DNA of 64,000 bases from Bacteroidota bacterium (GTDB lineage Bacteria; Bacteroidota; Bacteroidia; Chitinophagales; Chitinophagaceae): the NCBI GenBank assembly GCA_018267625.1, contig JAFDYC010000074.1, positions 1 to 64,000 on the forward strand, given 5' to 3'. The notes beneath the pieces are model-generated. The model was not told the origin of the DNA. It saw only the letters and a program-made list of their open reading frames with translations, and ran no database searches. Shown one piece after another: positions 35,270 to 44,216 of the stretch. How positions within the stretch are numbered: position 1 is the first letter of the stretch; each line of letters begins with the position of its first letter. The position numbers were made by a program, and so were the translations under genes.

Positions 35270-37246
35270 ATGTACAAGCTGGTTCTTTCCTGCCTTTGCG
35301 CAGGCCTTGCCACAACCTCCCTCCAGGCACAGACACTCTTCACATATGGCGGCAAGCCCGTGTCGAAACAAGAGTTTTTGAAAGTTTATGAAAAGAACAA
35401 TGTCAAGCATCATGCAGACATGTCAGAGGCTGCTCTACGCCAATATTTAGACCTCTACTCGCTGTTTAAGATGAAGGTGGCGGAAGCGGATCAAATGCAC
35501 TTAGACACGGCAGTCGGCATTTCGGCAGAGCTCGACAATTATCGTCGCCAGCTTTCCCGGAATTACCTTACTGATAAAGAGGTGACCAATAAACTCATCC
35601 AGGAAGCATATAATCGGATGAAAGAAGAGGTGCATGTGGCACACATCCTGATTTCCGTATCGCCCGCAGCCCTTCCCGCAGATACGGCAAAGGCATATGC
35701 TAAAATTGACAGCCTCTACAATGCCCTTATCAAGGGGAAAACAGATTTTGCTACCCTCGCATCCCGGTTTTCGGATGATAAAGGCTCCAAAGAAAATGGT
35801 GGCGATATCGGATTCATGACTGCGCTGCAAACGATTTATCCTTTTGAAAACGCAGCCTATAACACACCCGTTGGGAAAGTGTCCAAGCCCTTCCGTACCC
35901 AGTTTGGCTACCATATTGTCAAGGTGCTCGGCAAACGCCCCGCACGAGGCGAAGTGCAGGTAGCTCAAATCCTCCTAACTACCCCCAAGAGTAAAGGAGC
36001 AGAAGGCATTGCTTTCGCGCGTCGTCAGGCCGACACAGTAGAGCATCTTTTACATCAAGGCGTGTCCTTCGATTCGCTGGTAAGTCGCTACTCCGAAGAC
36101 CGGCTGAGTGCGGGGGAACATGGCGTACTGCAACCCTTCGGCCCCGGGCGTATGGTGCCGGCATTTGAAAATGCTGCTTTTGCATTGAAAAATCCTGGTG
36201 ATATTTCCGAGCCGATTCAAACGGAATATGGCTTTCACATCATCCGCCTCATCCGCAAGATGCCCTTAAAACCATTTGATTCCTTGCGTGAAAGCATAGC
36301 CCGTAGTGTGGAGAACGACAGCCGCGCCGAAATAGCCCGCACCCAGTTCTTAGAAAAAATCAAACGAGAGCACGGATTCAAAGATTTTCCGGAAGCTTAC
36401 ACAGCCATTATCCGCCGCATGAAATCGTTCCCGGATACAGGCACACGCGCTCATGCTTTTCTCGCAGACGATTACAAAGACATGCACCAGCCTGTCTTCG
36501 AGCTGGCAGGACAGAAATACCTCCAGAGCGATTTTATGCGCTATGCGCAAAACGTTACTGGGCTTCGGCTCAATGGCCCTAAAGAGGCTATTCTGAAAGA
36601 CGTGTACAAGATGTATGTCAGCCGCACGGTTAACGATTATGAAGAACATTTTCTCGCCGAAACCAACCCCGACTTCCGCTCTCTGATGGAAGAATACCGC
36701 GATGGCATTATGCTCTTCGACCTCATGGATCGCAATGTGTGGACTAAAGCATCACATGACACCGTGGGACTGAAAAAATACTACGAGGCCCACAAGGGTA
36801 AATGGCAATGGGAGCCCGGGTTCAAGGGGGCAGTGTATCATTTTAAAGACGCTGCCAGCCTCCAGAAGGGCATGGAGATTCTCCGGAAATATCCTGAGAT
36901 CAAAGATGAGATTGTCTATCGCAACCTGAACACCGAAAGTCAGGCAGATGCTGTAAACATCCAGCATGGACGGTATGAGTTTGCTCACTTCAACGATGTG
37001 CCCAGGGCCTATATCATTCAGGGAAAGGCCAGCAAGGCAGCACCGGATGGGAAGGGCGGTTTCAACGTAGTGGTGGCTGAAAAACTTTACCCACAGTCGG
37101 AGCCCAAGACGCTTGATGAAGCCCGCGGTTATGTAGTGGCCGAATATCAGGATGCTTTGGAGAAATCCTGGAATGCACAACTGCGTGCCAAGTACCCCTT
37201 GAAGGTGGATGAAACTGTGTTTCGTTCCATGATTCAAAAAAATTGA
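35270..37246 (+). CDS. Periplasmic peptidyl-prolyl isomerase with two parvulin domains
   Basis: A SurA/PpiD-like foldase for outer-membrane and secreted proteins, 658 residues. Signal peptide about 1-22 (ends SLQA). A helical chaperone part precedes two rotamase domains: the first near 120-225 (VHVAHILISVSP, FSDDKGSKENGGDIGFM, FGYHIVKVLGKR), the second near 230-330 (VQVAQILLTTP, YSEDRLSAGEHGVL, YGFHIIRLI). A long C-terminal region with a degenerate helical part follows. ATG at 35270 begins the signal peptide; the earlier in-frame start would add 23 residues. Ends 30 bp before a strong terminator. Confidence 0.93.
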   Translation: MYKLVLSCLCAGLATTSLQAQTLFTYGGKPVSKQEFLKVYEKNNVKHHADMSEAALRQYLDLYSLFKMKVAEADQMHLDTAVGISAELDNYRRQLSRNYLTDKEVTNKLIQEAYNRMKEEVHVAHILISVSPAALPADTAKAYAKIDSLYNALIKGKTDFATLASRFSDDKGSKENGGDIGFMTALQTIYPFENAAYNTPVGKVSKPFRTQFGYHIVKVLGKRPARGEVQVAQILLTTPKSKGAEGIAFARRQADTVEHLLHQGVSFDSLVSRYSEDRLSAGEHGVLQPFGPGRMVPAFENAAFALKNPGDISEPIQTEYGFHIIRLIRKMPLKPFDSLRESIARSVENDSRAEIARTQFLEKIKREHGFKDFPEAYTAIIRRMKSFPDTGTRAHAFLADDYKDMHQPVFELAGQKYLQSDFMRYAQNVTGLRLNGPKEAILKDVYKMYVSRTVNDYEEHFLAETNPDFRSLMEEYRDGIMLFDLMDRNVWTKASHDTVGLKKYYEAHKGKWQWEPGFKGAVYHFKDAASLQKGMEILRKYPEIKDEIVYRNLNTESQADAVNIQHGRYEFAHFNDVPRAYIIQGKASKAAPDGKGGFNVVVAEKLYPQSEPKTLDEARGYVVAEYQDALEKSWNAQLRAKYPLKVDETVFRSMIQKN

Positions 37247-37276
37247 GTAAAGGGCAAATTTTATTTTGAATGAAAT

Positions 37277-37305
37277 AGGCCACCTCGTATGGGGTGGCCT
37301 TTTTT
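37277..37305 (+). terminator. Intrinsic terminator of the isomerase gene
   Basis: 8-bp perfect stem AGGCCACC/GGTGGCCT with an 8-base loop and six T. Confidence 0.9.
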
Positions 37306-37816
37306 ATGACTCCTGTTACCCGTTTTCAAGTATGGCTGCTTAGTGATGATTCTGTATCGGGTGAAGCTTTTTATCCTAGTATCGGCACTCGATCGGTATT
37401 TGTATGAGCCTGTCTTGAACTTGTTTTCAGTTTCATATCCTCCTCTTGGATTTCTCTATGGTGTACCGTCTGCGATACAGCGAGTACCCATTCTACTATC
37501 AACACCCAATATCTATACAGGCCCAACCCTGTGCAACCCTAATCTAGTTCAAGACAAGCAGCAACGAACGTTGAATCATGATCGTATGCTAGCAAATAAA
37601 AAAGGAGTTAAATATCTTTTATTTTATTGACCAGCCAGATTATCGTTTCTAATGAAATAATGAAATCAAATTTTTTCAAGGCACGCTATAGGAGTCTAAC
37701 TGAAAATTATTTCGTAGCCTGAGTGTTCACGATTAAATGGCAATAATTGATATATACTTAATGATTTTTTGTAATTAGATTTTATTATTCAGAATGTCTA
37801 TTTTGCTGATGAAAGA
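37306..37816. other. AT-rich gene-free region upstream of the T9SS cargo gene
   Basis: 511 bp with no convincing gene. A 95-codon open frame at 37343-37630 has no recognisable motif and looks accidental. An 11-bp inverted repeat (TGTCTTGAACT at 37411, complement at 37546) may be a remnant of a mobile piece. A TATTTTGC box at 37799-37806 lies 10 bp before the ATG of the next gene. Confidence 0.4.
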
Positions 37817-38923
37817 ATGGGTAGCATGAGTAATAAATCCACATTCGTAGCAATTTTGGTGCTTCTGCCTTTAATGGGCCACGCTCAATATAAAGGGGGC
37901 GCAGAGGATGGATATTCCAGGAATACCGTTTCCCAACAAAACGGCACACCCAATATATTTTTGGGAGGGGTAAATGATGGGCATAGTAGTGCTCAAAAGT
38001 TAGGACAAAACCCCACGCCCGGAATATATACTGGAGGATTGGAGGATGGGGCAGCACTAAGCTCGAAAGCGCAACAAAATCAAAGTCCGAATATTTATTC
38101 AGGTAGTGTGAATGATGGCGTTGCTGCTGCATTTGTAACTGGGCAAAATACAGTTCTCCACATATTCGTGGGAGGGAACAATGACGGTACTGCATTGGCA
38201 AAATCGTATCTGCAGAATAAACAACCAGATATTTATTATGGAGGCTTAAATGATGGGGTTGCATCGTTAAAGATGCCGGATCAGAACACTAGTCCCTCTA
38301 TCTATTTTGGTGGGGGGAATGATGGCGTAGATATGGATATCAAATTGCACCAAAACAGTTCCAATCCGCTTCCACTAAGCTTACTTGAATTTGCCGGTGT
38401 ATGGTTTAATGATGATGCATTGCTTTTCTGGAAGCTGGCATCCTCTCAAGCTCTGGACCATTTTGAATTGGAACGCAGTGAAGATTTGGGACAGCATTTT
38501 ACAACGATTGCGACTCTTGCCCCCAATCCGGATCCATCCCAGCCGGAATACCGATATTCAGATGTTGGGGCCTGGTACCTCCCTGCCGATATCCTTTATT
38601 ATCGCCTGAAGGCTGTTGAAAGCAATGGGAAGTTCAGCTACTCAGCTATTGCAAAACTGAAAAAAGACAAGACAGCGCCCGTTTTTGCAGCGTATCCAAA
38701 TCCTACTTCCGGCCGTCTGACGATTGCCTTACTTAATGTAGATGTATTTTCTGAATACAGCTATCAAATGCTTTCTTCTGAAGGTAAGCTCCTGAAGAGT
38801 TGTGTAATTACATCGGAACACACCCAAGTAGATCTCCGCACATATCCTTCGGGGACTTATGTCTTAATTGTCATAAGAAACGGTATGCCTGTACAGCATT
38901 TCAAAATTATCCTCACCCAATAA
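37817..38923 (+). CDS. T9SS-sorted surface protein with 23-residue repeats
   Basis: A secreted or surface protein of 368 residues. Signal peptide about 1-23 (ends GHA). Residues 25-178 are a half unit plus six exact-length 23-residue repeats with the pattern QNxxPxIYxGGxNDG, followed by seven variable residues. Next comes a fibronectin-like domain (about 183-285: LSLLEFAGVWFNDDALLFWKLAS), then the type A T9SS sorting domain (AYPNPTSGRLTI to the end), which directs export through the type IX system and attachment to the cell surface. An in-frame ATG also occurs at 37826. The FGE-fold gene follows after 10 bp, so they are likely co-expressed. Function unknown; adhesion or display is a guess. 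Confidence 0.85.
   Translation: MGSMSNKSTFVAILVLLPLMGHAQYKGGAEDGYSRNTVSQQNGTPNIFLGGVNDGHSSAQKLGQNPTPGIYTGGLEDGAALSSKAQQNQSPNIYSGSVNDGVAAAFVTGQNTVLHIFVGGNNDGTALAKSYLQNKQPDIYYGGLNDGVASLKMPDQNTSPSIYFGGGNDGVDMDIKLHQNSSNPLPLSLLEFAGVWFNDDALLFWKLASSQALDHFELERSEDLGQHFTTIATLAPNPDPSQPEYRYSDVGAWYLPADILYYRLKAVESNGKFSYSAIAKLKKDKTAPVFAAYPNPTSGRLTIALLNVDVFSEYSYQMLSSEGKLLKSCVITSEHTQVDLRTYPSGTYVLIVIRNGMPVQHFKIILTQ
37937..38350 (+). repeat. Six coding repeats of 69 bp (23 codons)
   Basis: Units start at residues 41, 64, 87, 110, 133 and 156, each with Gln-Asn; the seventh QN at 179 starts the next domain. Protein pattern is conserved, DNA is diverged, so the array is old and kept by selection. Confidence 0.9.
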
Positions 38924-38933
38924 CATATAAACC

Positions 38934-40562
38934 ATGAAATCTATTTTCCTCACCCTGAACCTGCTCCTTTTTGGATTCACCATGACTTGGGCAAACAATG
39001 TCCAGATTTCAAATGTAAGTATCATCAATAATGGCCCTGGGACTATTTCTGTGAAGTTTGACCTGTCCTGGGATCATAGTTGGAGGACGAATGTAGGCCC
39101 TGCAAACTATGATGGTGTATGGGTCTTTTTTAAGTACAAACAAGCTGGGGGCAACTGGAAAAACATATACCTCACCGGTGCTAATAATGTTATGCCAATG
39201 GGTTTTGACATATATCAGAATACTGTGTTTAATAAGCCAGGGGCCATGATATTCCGGGATGCTTCAAACCAGGGCGCTGGAAGTGTAACGGTTTCGAATG
39301 TCCAACTGGGAGTAGTCTCTAATTTACCTTATGATATAGAAGTTCGTGCATTTGCCTTGGAGATGGTCTATGTCCCGTCGGCTGGCAGCAGGCCATTTTG
39401 GGGAGATGGAAATGGAACCACTGAATCTACGTATGCGTTTCATTATTCTGATAATACTGCAACTACCAGTTCCGTAGTACCTATGCTTGCAGATGCTAAT
39501 TCTTTTGATGACGGGGAATTAGAAACGGATGGCATTTATGTATATAGTAATGATACCATACAGTTGACCAACCCTTTAGGTTCCTTAGATCCATTCCCTA
39601 CATGCAAAGCTCTGTGGTGTATGAAATATGAAATCTCGCAGGCTGGATACCGTGATTTTCTGAATACGCTAGATTCTTTACAACAAACTTCCCGGGTCAA
39701 TGTTTCAGTTATCAGTGTCCAAGGAACTGCTGCTTTTGGTTCAAGTGTAGCATTATTCCGAAATTTTATTGAAATAGACACGCCCGCATCGCTCGGTAAG
39801 CCTGCGGTCTTTGGATGTGATGCAAATAATAATAATGTATATAATGAATCCTCGGATGGCGAATATATTTCGTGTAATTATTTAGCCTGGATTGATGTGG
39901 CTGCATATTTAGATTGGAGTGGCTTAGCACCTATGAGTGAGTTACAGTATGAAAGAATGTGCAGGGGAACATCATCTGCAGGAGCAAACCCGGCCATTTT
40001 AGGCGAGTATGCTTGGGGCGATACGACTCTTTATGATACTCTTTATACCCTCAGCAATTCAGGAGCAGCTAATGAGGTTGCTTCCAATGCTTCAAGCTCA
40101 AAAGGGAATGCCTTATACTCAACCACTACAAATGGTAAAATTGCTAGATGCGGCATGTTTGCAACGACTACTTCTAACCGTAGGGTGAGTGGTGCGAGCT
40201 ATTATGGTATCATGGAGATGAGTGGAGGGGTTTTTGAATATACGGTTACAATTGGTGGGGTAGCAGGCAGATCCTGTAGATTTATACCTAATGGGAATGG
40301 AGAAATTTCTGATTTAGGCAATGCGAAGTTGACTGTTGGAGGGGCAGGCTTTTGGCCAGGTATGGAAGGCAATCTTTCTATGGGTGTTAGTAATACATGC
40401 ACAGGAACTTGTGAAGTAACTGGTTCTGCCGGTATCAAGCTTCGGGGCGGAGCAGTTAGTAGTACAGGATCCTCACTTGCTATTTCAGATCGGGGAGAGG
40501 TTTTTATTCCTACTGCCCGTTCTTATGACCGGGGGGGAAGAGGGGTGTTGTATATTAGATAA
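38934..40562 (+). CDS. Secreted SUMF1/formylglycine-generating-enzyme-fold protein
   Basis: 542 residues. Signal peptide about 1-20 (ends TWA). An N-terminal beta domain (about 22-145, VQISNVSIINNGPGTISVKFDLSW in parts) is shared with other Bacteroidota surface proteins. The C-terminal half has the FGE-sulfatase fold: MKYEISQAGYRDFLNTL, ISCNYLAWIDVAAYLDWSGLAPMSELQYE, EYAWGD, and the closing GIKLRGG and YDRGGRGVLYIR. The LRGG and RGGRG parts mark the fold. The paired copper-binding cysteines of true FGE are not clearly in place, so it is probably a binding or structural version, as in many secreted members. No sorting domain. 10 bp after the repeat protein. Confidence 0.85.
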   Translation: MKSIFLTLNLLLFGFTMTWANNVQISNVSIINNGPGTISVKFDLSWDHSWRTNVGPANYDGVWVFFKYKQAGGNWKNIYLTGANNVMPMGFDIYQNTVFNKPGAMIFRDASNQGAGSVTVSNVQLGVVSNLPYDIEVRAFALEMVYVPSAGSRPFWGDGNGTTESTYAFHYSDNTATTSSVVPMLADANSFDDGELETDGIYVYSNDTIQLTNPLGSLDPFPTCKALWCMKYEISQAGYRDFLNTLDSLQQTSRVNVSVISVQGTAAFGSSVALFRNFIEIDTPASLGKPAVFGCDANNNNVYNESSDGEYISCNYLAWIDVAAYLDWSGLAPMSELQYERMCRGTSSAGANPAILGEYAWGDTTLYDTLYTLSNSGAANEVASNASSSKGNALYSTTTNGKIARCGMFATTTSNRRVSGASYYGIMEMSGGVFEYTVTIGGVAGRSCRFIPNGNGEISDLGNAKLTVGGAGFWPGMEGNLSMGVSNTCTGTCEVTGSAGIKLRGGAVSSTGSSLAISDRGEVFIPTARSYDRGGRGVLYIR

Positions 40563-40625
40563 AGTCCGATTGCAATGGGCGGTTTCTAGCCTTTAGAATT
40601 GTGAAGTATTGTATTATTTATTTTA

Positions 40626-40657
40626 GTGGGTGTCTTATAGATGAGACACCCACTTTG
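40626..40657 (+). terminator. Terminator after the FGE-fold gene
   Basis: 10-bp perfect stem GTGGGTGTCT/AGACACCCAC, 8-base loop, then TTTGTAT. Confidence 0.7.
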
Positions 40658-40775
40658 TATTTGTGATAGGGTGAGTTTTGTCCGAACAACAAATGGGAAG
40701 GCTCTAAAGTGCTCAGTGAATGTGTTACTAATAGAAAAAAACACTCAGCTTGCTAAGAAACCCAGAACAATTAGG

Positions 40776-40871
40776 CGACATCCCCATAATCTGCCCCCGA
40801 AGCCTACCGTAGCTTTCGTCCAACAGATGGTTTGTTGTTCGACCTGCGGACGCACGGGAACCTTAGTTATT
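40776..40871. repeat. Flanking direct repeat, copy A
   Basis: About 96 bp, same orientation as 42446-42540. The first 22 bases are identical, as are GTTTGTTGTTCG and AACCTTAGT further in; the rest is diverged. Lies just outside the metal module. A short inverted piece (CGAACAACAAA) is also at 40681-40691. Confidence 0.85.
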
Positions 40872-40890
40872 AGCTGCGCATCTTTCTCTG

Positions 40891-41103
40891 TCAGCAGCAA
40901 GATTTGCCCAATTGAATAGGTGGACATTTTACTGTCCCGTAACTACAAAAAACACAACAGTCGCCTTCCTTTGGTTTTAGTCTAGTCTTACAGCCTGAAC
41001 ACTCATAAAAATACTGGCAAGCGTCTGTCGGCATTGATTCTTCTTGTCTGTGTCCACAAACGGGGCAAGTAATAATAGATTCTAATACGATAGCTTTTTC
41101 CAT
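40891..41103 (-). CDS. GDCCVxC-motif metal-resistance protein
   Basis: A 70-residue Cys-rich protein. Two zinc-ribbon-like CxxC pairs (ITCPVCGHRQ and YECSGCKTRL) precede the signature GDCCVFCSYGTVKCPP and a terminal SCC. It matches the 'GDCCVxC domain-containing (seleno)protein' family, found with mercury and other heavy-metal genes; the exact role is not established, probably metal binding or handover in the cytoplasm. The start overlaps the stop of the MerT-MerP gene by one base (TAATG), so translation is coupled. Here the motif position uses Cys, not selenocysteine. Confidence 0.85.
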   Translation of the reverse strand: MEKAIVLESIITCPVCGHRQEESMPTDACQYFYECSGCKTRLKPKEGDCCVFCSYGTVKCPPIQLGKSCC

Positions 41104-41720
41104 TAGTCGTTGATTACAGATTGAGAGGTTACTTTATATCCGGTTTTGTTAATTAGGGATACGAGGCTGTCAACGGTGGTTTTACTCTTATCAAACTTAA
41201 CATGGCTATTGCCTTTTTCATAAGAAGTATTGAACTCAATTACTCCCGATGTTTTTGAAAGTTCGCTGTTTATATGTTCTGTGCAGCCTTCGCAGGTCAT
41301 CCCATTTATTTTAAATTCTGCTGTTTGTATATTGTTTTTATCAACAATAACATTCTTTGATTCTTTTTGCTTTGGATAAAATATTTTGGCGTAGTAAGGA
41401 AATGCTATTAACAGTCCTGCAGCTACTGTAACGGTTGCTAAAAATGTTTTTGATTGCCAGAATGATTTTTTATTTTCAGTTTCACAGTCGCAGTCAACAA
41501 GCTTTTGTGGTTTTATTTTTTGATACCAGGCAAATGCAAAAAATGCAATTGTCAAACCGATTAAATAGGGACGGTACGGCTCAATCCACGAAAATGAAGA
41601 AGCAAGTCCACTTGTACCACCTAATAAGGCTAAAACGGGTGTGATGCAACAAAGGGAAGCTGCAACTGCTGCCAACATCCCGGCAACCCAACCTTTACTA
41701 TTTTTTGTTGTCGTTGTCAT
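41103..41720 (-). CDS. Mercuric ion transport protein, MerT-MerP fusion
   Basis: A 205-residue membrane protein that takes up Hg(II) or a similar metal. The MerT part has three helices (about 12-38, 50-66, 93-112), a Cys24-Cys25 pair in the first helix (SLCCITP) and a cytosolic DCDC pair (Cys77, Cys79). After a linker, a MerP/HMA domain (about 133-205) carries GMTCEGC (Cys143, Cys146). The start overlaps the end of the ArsR-type regulator (ATGA) and the stop touches the GDCCVxC gene. No mercuric reductase (MerA) is present, so uptake would have to be paired with a reductase elsewhere, or the metal is not mercury. Confidence 0.92.
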   Translation of the reverse strand: MTTTTKNSKGWVAGMLAAVAASLCCITPVLALLGGTSGLASSFSWIEPYRPYLIGLTIAFFAFAWYQKIKPQKLVDCDCETENKKSFWQSKTFLATVTVAAGLLIAFPYYAKIFYPKQKESKNVIVDKNNIQTAEFKINGMTCEGCTEHINSELSKTSGVIEFNTSYEKGNSHVKFDKSKTTVDSLVSLINKTGYKVTSQSVIND

Positions 41721-42095
41721 ACTGTTGCCAAATTTTGTTGATTGATAATCTTGAAAAGTGGTCTTAATGTCTTTAAATGTTCGTTACTTAAAGAATAGAA
41801 AATGGTTTGTCCTACTTTTCTGGCTCCAATAATATTGCCGTCTTTTAACTTTCGCAGATGTTGAGAAATAACTGGTTTACTCATTCCTAAAATATCGCTT
41901 AGGTCGCAAGGGCGGAGTTCATTTTCTTCTTCCAGCTTCCAGCAGAAACAGCATTTTCAGTCGCACTTCGTTGCCTGTCAAAGCAAGAACTTTCCCCAAC
42001 TGCAATAATGATTTAGAATTAGCCTTTAGTTTTTCTCGACAACTTTTAATTTGTTCTATGTCTGCCTGTAACCTTATGCAAGTGTCATTTGCCAT
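41717..42095 (-). pseudogene. ArsR-family metal regulator, frameshifted by a 7-bp duplication
   Basis: From ATG at 42095 the product reads MANDTCIRLQADIEQIK, then LGKVLALTGNEVRLKMLFLLE, the first half of an ArsR/SmtB winged helix, then shifts and stops. The second half continues in another frame: NELRPCDLSDILGMSKPV (with the typical Cys-Asp-Leu-Ser), SQHLRKLKDGNIIGARKVGQ and TIFYSLSNEHLKTL. The break coincides with a tandem copy of CTTCCAG (41929-41935 and 41936-41942). Removing one copy restores a 123-residue regulator whose stop overlaps the MerT-MerP ATG by ATGA. The pair of intact halves means recent loss, or an assembly error, leaving the metal operon possibly unregulated. Confidence 0.88.
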
Positions 42096-42445
42096 CAAAA
42101 AATTTGTTTGTTTGGTCTAAGGTAAAATAGAATTTCAAATTAAATAAAATACTTAAATACAAAAGTGTCAGTAAGGTTACAATGTGGCTTTGAAGTGGTG
42201 CAAAATGTCTGGTTGAGTAAACGGGAATTGTCGAACAGGGTTGCAGCGAGCCCGATGTAGAACTAACCTAAGGTGGCCTTCCGCTGCAAACCGTAAATTT
42301 AGTGTTCACCTTAATCAAACTATATGGCAACGGAAAAAGTTGCCGGAGGCGATGTGATTCAATAAGTTACTCAGCCTAGCCTGCCGGGCAGATAGTGGTT
42401 TTACAGTACAAGGTTTTTCAACAGGTTAGGGTTGTAACAAAAAGA

Positions 42446-42540
42446 CGACATCCCCATAATCTGCCCCGATGGCTTCCATAGCTTTCTTTCAACTAGGGGT
42501 TTGTTGTTCGTCCTAATGACGCAACGAAACCTTAGTAATT
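42446..42540. repeat. Flanking direct repeat, copy B
   Basis: About 95 bp; direct copy of 40776-40871 (roughly three quarters identical by eye). Together they bracket the metal genes. Confidence 0.85.
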
Positions 42541-42621
42541 CTTAAATCAAGTTCAGGACGGCTGTAAGGGATGTTGGGTAGAAGTACTCAAGCAGAAAAC
42601 AAAATTGGAGTTTAAAGAATT

Positions 42622-42647
42622 GAGGCTGCCCCTTTCGGGACAGCCTC
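42622..42647 (-). terminator. Terminator of glutamate dehydrogenase
   Basis: GAGGCTG-CCC and its complement (one mismatch) around a 4-base loop; on the minus strand followed by AATTCTTT. Confidence 0.6.
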
Positions 42648-42675
42648 CTAAACATTGTTCAAACTGGGGTTTCGG

Positions 42676-44133
42676 CTATGGGAAAATGCCCAGCTCTTCA
42701 TAAGCAACGCCTACCTTATTGATGGCCACCACGAAGGCAGCGGTACGCATGTCGCTGCCGGGAAGGTTCATCATGCTTTCACGGATTTCATGGAAGGAAC
42801 CAATCATGGTGTCTTCAAGGCCGGAATACACTAAGTCTACTTCATCCGGGCCGTGCAGGATAAACTGACGTTCGCGGTCGGTTACTTTCTTGCCGGTGAG
42901 GCCTTCAACAGAAGTTAGGATTTGGCTGTTTACATTTTCGATGAAGCGTTTATCCATACGGCCAAAACGCACGTGGCTGAGGTTTTTCAGCCATTCGAAA
43001 TAGGAAACCGTTACGCCGCCGGCATTTAGGAACATGTCGGGTACGATGCGTACGCCTTTTGCATTGAGGATTTCGTCTGCTTCAGGGGTCAGTGGGCCAT
43101 TGGCACCTTCACCGATAATTTTTGCCTGGATGCGAGCGGCATTACCTGCATTGACTACGTTCTCAAGGGCTGCCGGGATCAGGATGTCACAAGGCATTTC
43201 CAGAACGGCAGCGCTGTTGGTAATGTCCTGATTACCTGCAAAGCCGTGGATGGAACCGCTGCTCTTGCGGTGCTCAACTAACTTTTCGAGGTCTATCCCT
43301 TTTTCATTGTACACACCTCCTTCGTACTCGGCAATGCCTACGATAAGGGCGCCTGCATTGTAGAAAAATTTAGCAGCATGGTAGCCCACATTTCCAAGGC
43401 CCTGTACGATGACTTTCTTACCCTCGATGCCGGTGCTCAGTCCCAGGCGATCCATTTCTTCTTTCACATTGCAGAGCTCGCGGATACCAAAGAATACGCC
43501 CAGACCCGTGGCTTCAGTACGTCCCCGTACGCCGCCTTGAGAAACAGGTTTGCCGGTTACGCAGCCTAATGCATTGACATCGCCAGGATGCAAGGAAGCA
43601 TAAGTGTCGGCAATCCAGCTCATTTCGCGGGCGCCGGTGCCATAGTCGGGCGCGGGCACGTCAATACCGGCGCCGATGAAGTTTTTCTTCACCAGTTCGC
43701 TCGTGTAGCGGCGGGTGATCTTTTCCAGTTCGTAGGCCGAATAGTTTTTCGGATTGATGCGGATGCCGCCTTTAGCGCCGCCGAAGGGCACATTCACGAG
43801 GGCGCACTTGTAGGTCATCAGTGAAGCGAGGGCCATCACTTCATCCTGATTTACGTCCATACTGTAGCGGATGCCGCCTTTGCAGGGAAGCTTGTGGTGC
43901 GAGTGTTGCACCCGGTAGGCTTCAATCACTTCGACCTTTTCGCCGATACGCACCGGGAATTTCACTTGATAGACCGAATTGCAGGCCTTGATTTGTTCAA
44001 GGATGCCCTTCTCAAAGCGGGTAAACTGAGCGGCTTTATCGAAGTTTCGCTCCACGCCATGGAAGAAGGAATAGTGCGGCTGGTTGCCTGTAGCCGGACT
44101 TGATTTTGTCGCGGCGGTAGCTGTGTCTGCCAT
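42676..44133 (-). CDS. gdhA: Glutamate dehydrogenase (Glu/Leu/Phe/Val dehydrogenase family)
   Basis: Interconverts glutamate and 2-oxoglutarate plus ammonia. 485 residues, a little longer than typical hexameric GDH owing to a Thr/Ser/Ala-rich N-terminus and a C-terminal tail. Substrate-binding lysine in PCKGGIRYS and catalytic lysine in GGAKGGIR, with DVPAPDYGTGAREMSWI supplying the active Asp; the Rossmann motif is GLGNVGYHAAKF. The coenzyme preference cannot be fixed by eye. Stand-alone on the minus strand, with a terminator behind it. Confidence 0.95.
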   Translation of the reverse strand: MADTATAATKSSPATGNQPHYSFFHGVERNFDKAAQFTRFEKGILEQIKACNSVYQVKFPVRIGEKVEVIEAYRVQHSHHKLPCKGGIRYSMDVNQDEVMALASLMTYKCALVNVPFGGAKGGIRINPKNYSAYELEKITRRYTSELVKKNFIGAGIDVPAPDYGTGAREMSWIADTYASLHPGDVNALGCVTGKPVSQGGVRGRTEATGLGVFFGIRELCNVKEEMDRLGLSTGIEGKKVIVQGLGNVGYHAAKFFYNAGALIVGIAEYEGGVYNEKGIDLEKLVEHRKSSGSIHGFAGNQDITNSAAVLEMPCDILIPAALENVVNAGNAARIQAKIIGEGANGPLTPEADEILNAKGVRIVPDMFLNAGGVTVSYFEWLKNLSHVRFGRMDKRFIENVNSQILTSVEGLTGKKVTDRERQFILHGPDEVDLVYSGLEDTMIGSFHEIRESMMNLPGSDMRTAAFVVAINKVGVAYEELGIFP

Positions 44134-44216
44134 TATTAATTGTTGAAAAAAGGGTGTTTAAAAAGAGTTTTTATAATCAGAAGAAGCTATGTAAAGAAGT
44201 ATGTGTGAGGGCAAAA

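Larger units (their letters stand above)
42096..42675. other. Gene-free end of the metal module and repeat B
   Basis: 580 bp. It contains the metal operon promoter zone, a stretch with no gene (42180-42440), the second direct repeat (42446-42540) and the glutamate dehydrogenase terminator. I see no transposase or integrase. Confidence 0.6.

Noticed and set aside
37411..37556. 11-bp inverted repeat TGTCTTGAACT
   Set aside because: Too short and too far apart (125 bp) to show an IS or a structured RNA.
37343..37630. Plus-strand open frame of 95 codons
   Set aside because: No motif, no clear promoter, and it lies in an AT-rich gap where chance frames are common.
40641..40919. Plus-strand open frame across direct repeat A
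   Set aside because: It is the translation of the repeat, and the same frame in repeat B has stops.
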